Positions 33,960 through 44,870 of a DNA stretch of 64,000 nucleotides are shown in pieces. The notes below the pieces were generated by a model, which worked only from the letters and a program-made list of their open reading frames with translations, did not search any database and was not told where the DNA came from. Source of the stretch: Ignelater luminosus (taxonomy: Eukaryota > Arthropoda > Insecta > Coleoptera > Elateridae); the NCBI GenBank assembly GCA_011009095.1, contig VTPC01091236.1, forward strand, positions 763,439 to 827,438. Direction: 5' to 3'. Both the position numbers and the translations under genes were made by a program. The first letter of the stretch is position 1. Each line of letters opens with the position of its first letter.

Positions 33960-34215
33960 GACCGGCTATTTGGTGTCAGGGTGCTCTGTTCCATCCGTCC
34001 GCTCTCTACTTTTCATCCGTCCGAACGTCACATATTTTGGCGCCCAAGCAGGGACCTACTTTTCATCCGTCCGATAGAAACCCTTATAATAGACTTGTGC
34101 TTAATTTTAGGGTTCTTGCACCTGCTTTGTACATTTAAGTTTCTGCTTAATAAATACTGTTTCGGTTTACTGTGACTTTTATTTGCGCCGCAGACCTTTC
34201 TCTTTCAGCCGTCGA
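33960..34215 (+). other. Possible LTR scrap with primer-binding-site-like sequence
   Basis: Contains TTTTGGCGCCCAAGCAGGGA at 34036-34055, which looks like a tRNA-primed retroelement primer-binding site directly after a CACATA word. It also contains two copies of CTACTTTTCATCCGTCCGA (about 34008 and 34050) and an AATAAA at 34149-34154 followed by TTTGCGCCGCAGACC. No adjacent gag or pol frame is present. It may be a rearranged solo LTR plus leader of a Gypsy-type element. Confidence 0.35.
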
Positions 34216-34502
34216 CCCCTGGAGTAACCGATCTCCATCGTAGCATTTTTGAAGAGATCGTCATTATTCCAATATTTTTTTAATCAAGGTATTCTGACCA
34301 TACTCATATATGCCACAATACCGATAAACTTCAGCATTTCTTTTTGTATCAGTTGGTACCCATCGATGTAACATTGATTCCTGGCTTATATTTTTTGTCT
34401 CGCATAGAACTTCAGTTTGCGTGAAGGTTTGTCTGATTTACCATTTCGTTTGTCATTGTGTCATTGACGAAAGTTCGAAAACATGTATATGCGGTATCAG
34501 CA

Positions 34503-34788
34503 CGTTTGGGCGCTGCCGCTTAGGCGTGATCGTTTAGGCGCGGGGTTATCTAGGCGTCGGTCGTTTGGACGCGAGGTTGTTTGGGCGTCGGTCGGTCTAT
34601 TGGGCTCGAAGCATTCATTTTTCTTTTCCTTTATTTTGAGGTTACTAAGTTAAATTCAAGATTATTATTATGTGTTGATATCTTTCTATTTTTTTTGTTT
34701 CTCAAAATGAAAGAAAATAAAAATAAAATTTGGCGTCCAATCGGCCGGCGGCCAAACGTTCTTGCGCCCAAATGACCGCGCAAAACGT
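34503..34788. repeat. Small element with GTTTGGGCG-type words at both ends
   Basis: The left side holds five or more variants of the word GTTTRGGCG within 100 bp (34504, 34531, 34563, 34580 and neighbours). The right side (34729-34788) holds the same words in reverse complement (TTGCGCCCAAATG, GGCCAAACG). The middle is AT-rich. It looks like a non-autonomous element with clustered subterminal repeats. Confidence 0.5.
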
Positions 34789-34792
34789 TACA

Positions 34793-35041
34793 TTACTTTA
34801 TATATGGGGCTAAATCGTTTATAAGCGCAGTAGCGTAATTTTCATGTACACCAGCTTCGCCGCAATAATCAAAAACCCGATGATTTCTAACAGACAATTT
34901 CCATGTAGGTTCCAGATCTTCGTTAGTAGCTTCCTCACTTTTAGCTTCCATATTTTTGGTGTTTTCAATTTCTTTGTTATCAGAAACGCCCACCTTAGAA
35001 AATTCATTGAATTCATTTCCTGGAATATTTCCCTCTTCTTA
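34793..35041 (-). other. Unrecognised 80-codon reading frame, possible exon or transposon scrap
   Basis: A minus-strand open frame begins after an acceptor-like TTTTTAAG at about 35040. It contains an acidic Lys/Glu/Asn-rich first half (around NMEAKSEEATNEDLEP) and the better-structured stretch WKLSVRNHRVFDYCGEAGVH near its end. It stops at 34793, right beside the small element at 34503-34788, so it may be truncated by that insertion. I recognise no family. Confidence 0.25.
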
Positions 35042-35385
35042 AAAATCTGAAGGTGTGAATCTGGTATTCCCTGGAGTTCTAAAACAAACAGCCCTGGGGC
35101 TCCAAACTAAACATGTGGACCTCACCTAAGACTGTAAAAATGACATGATGGAGTATCCTAAGTCGCCTAACTTCTCAAGTTGGTTCTGTTGACGACGTCA
35201 GTATTTTTGCTATTTTTAGGACTTCCATACACAACCAGTAAACCCCATGACTTTTATATTTCCTCGACTTTTTCTATATTGGACTTTTTCCCTGACTTGA
35301 AGATTTTTTGTGTTTTCTAGGTAACCCTGGTTACGCAATAGATCACAGTATACCTCAAATTGATTGATCTGTGATATTTATGCAG

Positions 35386-35388
<3 letters not shown>

Positions 35389-35420
<32 letters not shown>

Positions 35421-35428
35421 GTCTGTCT
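35389..35428 (+). repeat. CT microsatellite followed by CTGT repeats
   Basis: About fourteen CT dinucleotides, then three CTGT units. Confidence 0.95.
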
Positions 35429-35559
35429 CGGGGTCGGCAGAAGTCACTCCTCGTTGTGTTGTCATTTAAGTGTACGGATATGAGATTGTATGCCGAACTG
35501 TGTTTTAAAAATGTTTAACAACTGCCGTAGGAATGTGGGGAGAAGTGTTACCTGCTAGA

Positions 35560-36150
35560 GTCCTGTACGGGCTGAAAGAAAAAAACCTGGTAACCACCGA
35601 CCAACCCGAGAGACCCGAACGGCCCGATCAACAGGTCCGAAGGGTTAAAATGTCCAATAGGCCGTACAGCCAGAACAGTCCGAAAGGCCAAACAGGCCCT
35701 AACAGCCCGACAGACCCTATGACCTGACAGGCTCGAGAGCTTCGACACCACCGAAAGAACCAATCGGTCCGATTTACCCGAAGGAGAAAGAAGTCCAAAA
35801 GGCCCGACAAGTCCGAGAAGTCCAAAAACCCGGACAGGCTCGAGAGATCCAAACGGCTTGATAAACGCAAGAGACCCAAAGGGCCGAAAAGTCCAATAGG
35901 CCCAACAGTCCAAACGATCAGACGTACCCGAGAAGTCCAGAAAGTCCGACAGGTTCGAACGGCCAAATAGACTAATATGGTCTGACAGGCCCGAGAAATC
36001 CAAACGATTCAATAGACACGAGAGCCCAAAGGGCCGAAAAGTCCAAAAGGCCCGACGACGGCCCGCGAGATCCAAACGGTTTGATAGACCGAGGAGGCTC
36101 GAAAGGCGGAGAAGTCCAAAATGCCCAACGATCCGATTGACCGGACGGGA
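35560..36150 (+). repeat. Degenerate 9-bp array reading as Gly-Pro-X (copy 1)
   Basis: The stretch is built of 9-bp words of the type GGCCCGAAA, AGTCCAAAA and GGCCCGACA. In one frame these spell Gly-Pro-Lys or Ser-Pro-Lys (for example GPKSPKGPTSPRSPK near 35800). The frame breaks repeatedly and stops occur, so this is not a working collagen gene. Long open frames of up to 175 codons on the other strand are by-products of the low-complexity composition. The right flank (36185-36210) has GGCCCGGCCCGGCTCGAAC, a reverse-complement relative of the flank of copy 2. Confidence 0.8.
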
Positions 36151-37100
36151 CGTAAACCCGAAAAGCCCTATAAATCTTTAAACTGAGGCCCGGCCCGGCT
36201 CGAACCTAAGCTTCAGCTAGATAACCTGGTCCGTACAGGCATCTACTACCTGCATGACGCGGCGTAATGGTATTTAGCAAATAACCTTGAAGGGAGGTTT
36301 GCAGCTTTAGCATTAAGTTAATTCTATGAAATTGTACTTCGTTACTTAGTGTCTGCACTTGTACATACTACATTTGTTTATTGTACATTATCTCTCGGCC
36401 CTAAAAAGAAAACATCATTATGATGCTTCAATTCGTTTAATATGGAGTACCACGGGAAAAACCTTAACACATGTGACTCCCTACAACCCCAACAAAGCAA
36501 AAAATAAAGGATGCAGAATAGTTTCCTGAATAGACAATCTGTGATATTTGTAGGCAAAGATTTCTAAAATTCCAAACAAAAGTGAATCTGGTCCCTCCGG
36601 CAAAAATGATAATTATTGTGTTTATGAATTTAGTGTTTCGGGAACTAGGTAGGAACGTAATTGACTAACTGTTCGATAGGTAAATTGAACAAAAGGTGGG
36701 AAACTAAATATTTTACTTTTTCTTTCTATAACGTAGCGAAAGAAAAAAGAACTGCCCCTTATCGGAAGCCGCAAAGAATACAAAGTGTACTAAAAAATAT
36801 GTCACATAGAAGACTTATCATATAAGAAGTCGCAAGATAGCAAAATCATCCAAAACACTGGTATACCGTTTTTACAAAATAAACAAAAGTCTACAAATTG
36901 AAATTTTAGATTAGAGGAGAGTTCTGCCGTTTCTTGAATCTAAACTCGGACGTTATCTAGATTCTTCTGGAGTGTAGACGATATTAGAGTTTTAGAATTC
37001 TAATGATGTCAGCCGGGGAGAAAGGGAAATACAAAATTAAAAAACGGGTAATTTTATGTTTACTAAAAGGAAGTTATCTCTGTTTTATAAATATCTCGAA
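36151..37100. other. Non-coding stretch
   Basis: No supported gene or recognised repeat beyond the flank of the 9-bp array. Confidence 0.5.
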
Positions 37101-37164
37101 TAAAAATAAGTTTTGAGGTTTGCCCAAGCCCAAGAGAATTAAATTTTCTTGGAGCTCATGGAGC

Positions 37165-37434
37165 ACATTTTGTTTGTTCTTGAGTCGGTGCTCAGTACAA
37201 AAACTAAAAAAATACTTAATCAGTCTATATTTCGTAGAGAAAATGTTGAAAGTGAAGCTGTGTGGCACCTTTTTTGCGACATCACGTGGAAAGGTGTCTT
37301 GCCAAGGAATTGGTGGTACCACTAGAAAATTAACGATGAAGTTTTTAACAAGACAGGACTCAATCGCAACCCTCAAAAAGTTGTTTGACTCTGCTCAGAA
37401 GACCATTGCTAATATTAATTTTGAGTTTTATTTC
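37165..37434 (+). pseudogene. Scrap of a transposon-associated multicopy protein (FFATSxGK/GIGGT type)
   Basis: Translation in shifting frames gives SVGAQYKN (about 37181-37205), then GTFFATSRGKVSCQGIGGTT (37262-37321), KLTMKFLTRQ and a C-terminal ANINFEFYF. The pair SDGAxSQYKN plus HFFATSHGKxxCDGxGGT is a signature I know from a large family of transposon-associated proteins repeated in insect genomes; its function is not established. The readable blocks are separated by stops. Confidence 0.5.
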
Positions 37435-38985
37435 TGATAACCAGCGTAAAGGTAAACGTGAGTTTTTGCGATTCGGGAAGAAAGCTTAATCCGATGTGTG
37501 GTACGTTACATTTACATTCTTTCGCCCCGTTATTAAAAAATTAAGGGTCAGTCTGTTGAAGGTGAATCAAATATTAATTGAGAATTAAATTTAATTCTAA
37601 TTAAATATATATTCTGATAATCTGACTGGCCAGAATTTGACTGTATCCTAGCAGCAACGCCGGAATAAAGTTAATTCTCGATTAACTTTTAATTCAGCTT
37701 TAATAAACGTTTACGATTCTTCTTTGAAAGTGAAGGAGAAACATTGTCTAAACTCGATTGCGTGTGCAACGTTTTTTATTGTTGAGAGATGTATTTTACT
37801 GTTTCTTTTCTAATAGCATCTAGATGTAGATAGTGCTCAGCAACGTTACCTATTTCTAATTTATAATTAAATAGAATGGGTGTAATTGTGTTCTCTGTGC
37901 ATTTCACGGTGCTTATAGAAGAAATATCAAAGAATATGTAGGACATATTTTTTTTAGAATTTTGAAACATCCGGTTAATGCTGAAAATTAATTTCATAGA
38001 ATAAAATGTTTTGGAAATTACAGTTAGTAAACATAAATTTTACTGTTGTGTTGCTGTCATGAAAAGGTACTTCTCGCTCTTGAAACGAAACTAAATTGCA
38101 AAACCCTTGCTGTTTGGAAACTTTCACTCTTTGTAATTACCACAACAGCGAGACTAGGCAGGTACCTCTTATTTTGTCGTAGAAAAACGTTAAAAAAGTT
38201 TTAGTAAAATCTAAGACATGAAAGTCAGTTTGATTCAATAGCATCTTAAATCTGCAACGGTTTAAGTTAGAATCTATATAAATGTGTACTTATTTTATAA
38301 ATAGAATAAAAGCTAACGAGCTGCTATATTTCTTAAACGCGAAGATAAAGGTGTTTATCTTTTATAATAGCAATGCATCGTCCTTTTTTATGCGATTTTT
38401 ATGAAACATAAGTTGAGGATAAACTTAAAAAAAGTAACTGATAATATAATCGTACTAACAATATTTCTTTTTTTGCAGGTAAGCCATAAAAATCCCACTA
38501 CCTACTCATTGCTAATCATTTGTTTCATCTGGTAAGTTTAGATATAAACTAAACAATTAGGGAGAAATCAAAGCAATTGATCAATCGGTTCGCTCGGTAA
38601 TTGCTCAATTTTTCAACTGTTTAATTAGAACAGAGAATGTTCATAAGCTAAATCTAAACAAAAAAGGTCCTATACAAAATTTACGTAGAATCAATAGGTT
38701 TTGAGATGTAGGACTGAGAAGGTTCGGAGCAAAGCGCATACGTCACTATACGTATAGTATAATGAAGTGTACAGATAATAATACCTATTTATCCATAGAA
38801 ACATCGTTCATGCATATATAGCTGCATAATCTCTGTCTGAATTGTTCTTGGAAAGGACCCTTCTTCATAATAATAATGGTCTTGAGTCTTGAGGCTCATG
38901 GATAACGCATCTTGTACGTTTTAAATTCAGTATAACCCTACATTTTGTAGAGTTCGGACGTTTTATTCATCTAGAAATATTTTGT
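37435..38985. other. AT-rich non-coding stretch with a recursive-splice-like site
   Basis: No supported gene. A 73-codon minus-strand frame at 37776-37997 is unrecognised. The possible recursive splice site at 38466-38484 is described separately. Confidence 0.45.
38466..38484 (+). promoter_or_regulatory. Candidate recursive (ratchet) splice site
   Basis: A pyrimidine tract and acceptor (TTCTTTTTTTGCAG) are joined directly to a strong donor (GTAAGC), with the AG/GT junction at 38478/38479. This zero-length-exon arrangement is the form of ratchet sites in long insect introns. One such match can arise by chance in AT-rich DNA. Confidence 0.35.
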
Positions 38986-38993
38986 AATTCATT

Positions 38994-39205
38994 ATGATGG
39001 CAAACAATACTTGTTTTATCTGTAATGAAACTTTCTCAAACGGCACGACTGCGACTGTTCGCGGTTTAGAAACTCTCAGAGATGTGAGTGTTGAAAGAGG
39101 TGACGATCATATAGACTACTTGCGAAGCGTACAAACAAAAAATTCAGCATTGAATCATATAAAAAACGTCGTGTAAGTAAATCGTCATCAACGTCTCAGT
39201 GCTCT
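38994..39205 (+). pseudogene. N-terminal part of a transposon-associated Cys-rich protein
   Basis: Begins MMANNTCFICNETFS with a Cys-x2-Cys pair and continues TVRGLETLRDVSVERGDDHI and YLRSVQT. A frameshift near 39140 moves to a frame with KKFSIESYKKRRVSKSSS and TSQC. It then meets the reversed segment that follows. The layout belongs to a family of multicopy, presumably transposon-borne insect proteins of unknown function. Confidence 0.5.
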
Positions 39206-39640
39206 TCTCGTAAACATTTGATCTTTCAGCTCTGTTAAAGTGAACTGATAATCTTCATTATTTTCTATATAATAAAAGATTTCGTTCATAGCATCCGCAA
39301 TATTCGCATCTTCAGGACGACCTTTCTTCTTATTAGAAGTTGGCAAAAGAAAGTCATTGAAACATGTATTATGGTACTTAGCATTAGCTGCAACTAGATC
39401 AAATTCAATGTTGATACGATTTTTTACGGCTCTTCCATAACTATCATTACGTGTATCTGCTGCTCGTAATACAGTATCCTTAAATGACAACGTAGTCACA
39501 TGTCTAATGGATCGTAGATGTTTATTAAACGCCTTTCTCTGTTCTTTTTCCCTGACGAGTTCGCCACAAAAAATACAAAATGTATCGAAGTCAAAAGCGG
39601 TTGATCTATGTTTACAAGGAGCGCATTGAGACGTTTTTTG
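39188..39640 (-). pseudogene. Inverted internal segment of the same Cys-rich protein
   Basis: On the minus strand an open stretch starts with SQCAPCKHRSTAFDFDTFCI and CGELV (about 39545-39630). It continues through the frame starting at 39499 (TTLSFKDTVLRAADTRNDSY, NRINIEFDLVAANAKYHNTC, KKKGRPEDANIADAMNEIFY) and ends at TELKDQMFT by 39188. Its first words (TSQCAPCKHRS) match the point where the plus-strand piece ends (TSQC), so the two were once contiguous and this ~430-bp segment has been flipped. Confidence 0.55.
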
Positions 39641-39649
39641 TATAAAGTA

Positions 39650-42060
39650 ACTGGGCTATATTGGGTTAAAATTTGAAAAGTTGAATGAATTCTTTCCCTT
39701 TCTTAAGAAACGAAATTTCTTTCCTAACTTATTTTGCCTTGTACTGAGCATTGATTGTATTGTTCCGTAATAATGTTGTTTATTTAGCGGCAAGTGTTAG
39801 CAGATGGCGGCGGGAACGTAGGGCCACCGCGCTACTAATTGTTTTTTCCCGTAACAGATTTATTATGGTCGTCTAAAAAGTTAAAATAAACAATTTAGCG
39901 CGTACCGTTTGTGGGCACTTCCTTGCTGGGATTACAGGTTGCTCGTCAAAAGAATCCCGGCTATATTTATCAGGTAAAGTTACCTAATTAAATATCGTTG
40001 CGGCATAATTTATTAAAACACCTACATGATAGATGTGGCTATTATAACTACCAACTTAAGTTGTCGTGTATAAAAGATGATTTGTTGCTGGTGGGAGAAC
40101 GGCGCTGGAGAATTCTTATTTATCGTTTCCTTACTCCCAATCCTTCATTTTACTTTTATTTTTAATGCAGTATAATGTAATTGGGCAAATCCAAAAGAGC
40201 CCGGCTTCGGTGCATCTATGGACCATATTAATGTTTTGTTGCACAATAAATTTTTCCTAATCCTGGTCTAGGATGACAGAAAAAGCTAGAGAAGGGCATT
40301 CTTCTAAAGCTCGTGTATTTAGGGGACTGCTGTTTACGAAACTCGGAACAAAAATAGCTTTCGTATGCTTCTCTCATACTTGTACATAAAACAACAAGAA
40401 GCAACAAAAGGGATATATTTACCACTACTAAATCGGAAAAATCGGATCGCTTTGGAAAAGGTTGCAAGTTTATTCCTCCAAAATCATTAAAAACATTCTC
40501 TCAAGAAATTCATATAGTAGGTAGTAAATATTTTGTAATCTCGAACCGCAGTGTTTGCAACGTTATTTCCTTTTTATCTCTCATCTTATTAAATCTACCC
40601 AAGCTGATACTTAAATATAAGGCCATTTTATTGCTTACTCTGTTCTCTAAAATATATGAGTATTTAACTTGCCGAGCTGGAGATAACCCGGATGCTAAGA
40701 GAACATCGTAGCCGTTTAAACTGAAATATCTTATTATGGTTATGTGGATTATTTACTAAACAGGGATAAAAAGGCCAAAATGTAAAAGCGCATTTTAATT
40801 AAGCGTAACTTAAACCCGTCAGTTCTATCGTTCTAGATTTTTCTTAAAAGCTGATAAAGTAAAAGAAAAGAAAAAGGAGCGCCCACCTTGTAGATTAAAA
40901 CGCCGAGAAAACTCAATGTAAACATCTCCGGGCTTACCTTTTTTATCCATTCAGCGAGAAGGCGGAAATAAACAAAATTTCATTGCTTCTCCTTGATACT
41001 TTGATGTGCTCCATCAAAATCGGCTTTAAGATATGATTATGGCTCTGTGAATATGTATTCATAACCGTATTAGTGCAGTGTTGGGGGAGAGATAACGTGA
41101 CGGGATTTCTGTAGGAATAAAGGCATTGAATACCGTCTAGAACAGAAAAGTATACCAGACGTAATTTTCCATATGAGAATATTTATGATATTTCCCACTC
41201 CTGTCGCCGCCGCCGTGCCGATGAGATTTTGGTTATCTCCCGATTTTTCTTTTCCTTTTCCTTATCAAAGCGCGCTTTTACTGTATTATGTTAAACTAGC
41301 TATAAGAAAAATGCAATACAAGATGCGTTAAGGACATTGCTGAAACCGGCTTGATTTTCTAGTTGATCTCGATGAGGAGGAAGTAAGTGCAATTCATTGT
41401 TTCTCGTTTTTAGAATGAAACTTTATTTCTGATTCGTTCGAATGTCAATAAAAATAATTTCTTTTTACGGGATTTCTAATAAAATGTTCCTTTCTGATAG
41501 TTATTTCGTGTTATTTTGGATTTGACCTTTTAGTTCGGTTTTAGTTTGTATACACTCGAAAGACGCTGTTGTTAATGGCGAGTTTTTTCTCATTTCTATG
41601 CCTCATTTGCACTTCCAGGCCATTAGTCAATCGCTTAAACAACAAAAAGCCATCTAATGCCTTAGTAGGTGTTCTGTTAATTTTACAGTCTCAAGAGTCT
41701 CTTTTGTTATAGTTACCATCGAAAAGTCGAGCAGGCCACGAAATTTAACATTAGGTTGGTAATGATACGCTATTACATATCAACCGATAATGCAGAAAAC
41801 GCACGTGCGAAAACGTATAGGTTATGTGGGTTTATTGCTTTTTATTCAGTTGCTGTTTGTGCAGTAAGATAAAGTGGTACGAGATACAGTTGAACAAGAT
41901 TGGTTTTATAATTATTATAATAATAAATTAATAAACATCTAAGAACACCAGAAATTGAATTTATTAGAATTATAAGTTCAGGCGAGTTAAACGAAAAATA
42001 AAACATTGAAATAAATAAGTAAAACATCAACAAATTATCACGAGGAAACTGTATGGAAAT
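39650..42060. other. Non-coding stretch
   Basis: No supported gene and no recognised transposon. Parts between 40640 and 41300 are less AT-monotonous and could include regulatory sequence, but nothing specific can be named. Confidence 0.45.
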
Positions 42061-42880
42061 TAAACAGTTATAATAAATGTTCGAAATACTGGCCGTCCAC
42101 TTCAAGGCAACGTGCTACTCTTTGTTTCATGTTTTGCGTTTGCAAGTGTTTGAAGATTGTTAATCACGTTACGGGTATTCACGATTGCTTGCATTAATTC
42201 TCTTAGATTATGAAGGAGATTTTTAAAAACGGTACTTTTCAGATGTGGAAACATAAAATAGTCTAATACAGTTAAATATGGAGACCTCGGAGGAAAATTG
42301 ATAATTCTATCACCATAGAATTCTTGCAGAAATTGCGTCTCACGAGTTTTATGTGGTGTAACACTGTCTTGCTAAAAAAAACCCTTCTCGCAGTTCGTCG
42401 TCATGTAATTGTGCTATAGAAGGGTCTAACAAATCATTTCTATACCTTGCAACGGTAATGGTGTTATGGAAAAGTATTGGTCCAATAATCCGTCTTCGAG
42501 AAACTGCAACCTAAATATCAACTTTCTGCGGATTTAGAGGAACTTGTGAGGATTGTCCGAGCTTCGCATCCGTGATTCATCACTGAAGAATGTTTTGTCA
42601 AGAATATCATTATTGTTGAAATTATGACGAAATCAACGACAATACTCAATTCTTGTTACAAGATCGGAGGGTCGAAATTGTCGAACACAAGAAATTTTGC
42701 AAGGAGCAACTGATAAACCAGTTGTTTAGTATGAACAACGCCATTATCTTACGAAAATTGCATGCGTATGATTGTTCAGTCAAGTAGTATCGATAAGTGC
42801 AACGTGTTTATAAGCACCTGCTGTCGAACAGCTTTATTGCACCATCAACTAAGTGATAGCGTTCCTTGGTCATGACATTT
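42060..42880 (-). pseudogene. Mariner-type transposase pseudogene
   Basis: Reading the minus strand, the core shows FFSDESRMRS (first catalytic Asp block, near 42590), SSDNPHKFL, NPQKVDI then a stop where a Trp is usual, VAVSRRRIIGPILFHNTITV, and YRNDLLDPSIAQLHDDEL. Next come a short stop-containing stretch where the second Asp block (QQDxAxxH) is damaged, QFLQEFYGDRIINFPPRSPY, LTVLDYFMFPHLKSTVF (third Asp) and the C-terminal LEVDGQYFEHLL just before 42063. Several stops make it inactive. The N-terminal third (42640-42880) is hard to follow. Confidence 0.8.
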
Positions 42881-43139
42881 GTCATAATTGTTATACGCGA
42901 TATAAAAAAATGAAACTTTCAAGGCACTCGCAAAAGTTGACTTCAACTTACAAATTAGTTAAAAGTACATACTTTCGTTTAAGTTTTCAGGTTGAAAACT
43001 ACTCCTTATAGCAAAATAGATTACACTACTGGATTCTACAATATTTCTCAAAGGGTTAGAGATAAATTGGTCTTTGTTTTTAACCTTCAAACTACTAGGA
43101 AGAGTAGCAAATCTTGTCGTAAGTAATATTTGTTATACC

Positions 43140-43985
43140 AACTATACCCTGGTGTCTTAGATGTCGGAGGTACAGGCCTGAATGGGACGGGTTTTCTAGT
43201 CGGGTTCGGATCAGACCGCGCCTTAGGCTTTTCGGGCCTACGTCAGGTCTTGTCGAGCTGCTGGAGCTTATCGGACCTCTCGGGCCGTTTGAACCTGCCG
43301 GGCTTTTTGGACTTCTTGGTCCTTTGTGCTTTTTGGGTCTGTTGGGCCATTCGGACTTCTTAACTTGTCGGACTTTTTGGACTTTTTGTCCCTTCAAGCT
43401 TCTCTGGATTCTTGAAAATCTCGGCTTTTCAAGTTTCTCGGGAATGTCGGAACTTTTGGCTCTGTCGGGCTCTTTTGGACTTTTCGGCCCTTCAGGCTTC
43501 TTGGGTATATTGGACTGTTTGGGTTGTCGGCCTGTGGAAACGTTTGGGCTTGTCGGGTTTTTTGAACTTCTTGACCCTTCGGGCTTTTTGGACTTTTCGG
43601 CCCTTCAGGCTTCTCGTGTATGTCGGGACGTTTGGACCTGTCGGCATTTTTGGACTTTTCGGGTCTGCCATTCGGACCTCTCGGGCCTGTCAGTCGTTTG
43701 GCCCATCGGACCTTTTGGACTTCTTGGCTCTTTGAATCTCGAATCTATCGGGCCTGCCGAGTTTTAGGGTCCTTGGGACCGTTTGGACCTTTTGAAGTTC
43801 TCAGCCCTTTGGGTTCTTTGCCGGGCCGTCTGGGCTTCTCGGGCGTTCTGACCACTCAGGTCGTTCGAGCTTCTCGAGCTGTTTGGGCCTATTAAGAATT
43901 TACCGGGCTGTTTTCGGGCCGCGTCAAGTTTGTCCCCAGTTGAGCCGGACTAGGCTGGGCCTAGAGATCTCAACCAGTGCACGGC
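43140..43985 (-). repeat. Degenerate 9-bp array reading as Gly-Pro-X (copy 2)
   Basis: The plus strand repeats words such as TCGGGCCTG, TTGGACTTC and CGGGCTTTT. On the minus strand these are GGCCCGAxA and AGTCCAAAA, the same words as the array at 35560-36150, and they read Gly-Pro-Arg-Ser-Pro-Lys and the like. It ends in a conserved flank GGGCCGCGTCAAGTTTGTCC with AGCCGGACTAGGCTGGGCCT at about 43916-43963. Frames up to 147 codons here are by-products. Confidence 0.8.
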
Positions 43986-44870
43986 TCTAGTCGGTGCCAT
44001 CTTTTTCCCTGCAAGAAACGTTGAAGATGCCAGTTTTAGCAATCCGGCTATAAATTTGTAATTACTTAACCGATTTGAATGATTCGTGTCAGATTGTACG
44101 AAACTGCATAAGCAAGAGTTCTATTCTATTCGTAATGCCCAGTAACATCAGTTCCGCGTGGTGTTCGTTTGGATCAGGCGTCGGTAATGGTTTCTCCCGA
44201 TCCTCTTTCTGTTCGAACCGAGAGTCGTCATCTTCCGGCTGACGATTGATGTTACTTTAGCTGTCCATTGCAATTTATATTTCAGGATCACCATAGTATG
44301 TGGTTGCGTTGTCTCGGGTGCTGTATACTTGCTTTTCCGCGTGTCTACCTTCATTTGTTGTATATGGTGACTACCAGTCTCATCGTTACAAGCGCATGTG
44401 TAGAGGTGTTGTCTTGAAGACCATTGATATGCCGCACACCAAAAGCCCCAATTTTGTGAGATTTACTTCTCCCCCTGCGTACGTTGTTTGCTTCATCTTC
44501 ACATCATCGTATCTAGTATCAAACGATAACGTTCGCGACAGTCAATGCATATCTTTCCACACATCGGCCTTCATACAACATCTGGCATACAACTACATTA
44601 AGGTTAGACCTGGACACCATTATTCAACGGACGCACGTGCAACAACCTGCCCCCTTTATTCACCTGCGACAATACCAAGGCCGAACAGCTGCAATTCCAA
44701 CAAGATTTTCCATGCGACTCCTATGGGAGTTACTTCACCGACGTCTACTATCTTTGTCGGGAACTCAGACCGCCACGACCGAACGTACTACGATATTTAC
44801 ACCGCCGCGCCGCGCTCAGACGACACCATCCATCCCTGTCAGGACGCCAACGCTACCATCAGCACTAGCT
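43986..44870. other. GC-richer spacer between two 9-bp arrays, unrecognised
   Basis: A plus-strand open frame of 219 codons (44300-44959) runs through most of this spacer and into the next array. Its composition (Thr/Ser/Pro-rich, for example PRPNSCNSNKIFHATPMGV) matches no family I know. Because the frame continues into the array and other frames are also open, I do not regard it as an established gene. Confidence 0.3.

Noticed and set aside
35548..36075. 175-codon minus-strand open frame
   Set aside because: It runs through the 9-bp array, several frames are open on both strands, and its composition is only that of the repeat words.
35560..36150. A collagen gene
   Set aside because: Gly-Pro-X reading is local only; frame breaks and stops are frequent and there is no long Gly-X-Y frame.
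37776..37997. 73-codon minus-strand frame
   Set aside because: Looks mildly protein-like but has no motif, splice context or neighbour to support it.
43324..43895. Overlapping plus-strand open frames of 91-147 codons
   Set aside because: Same reason: low-complexity array sequence open in all three frames at once.
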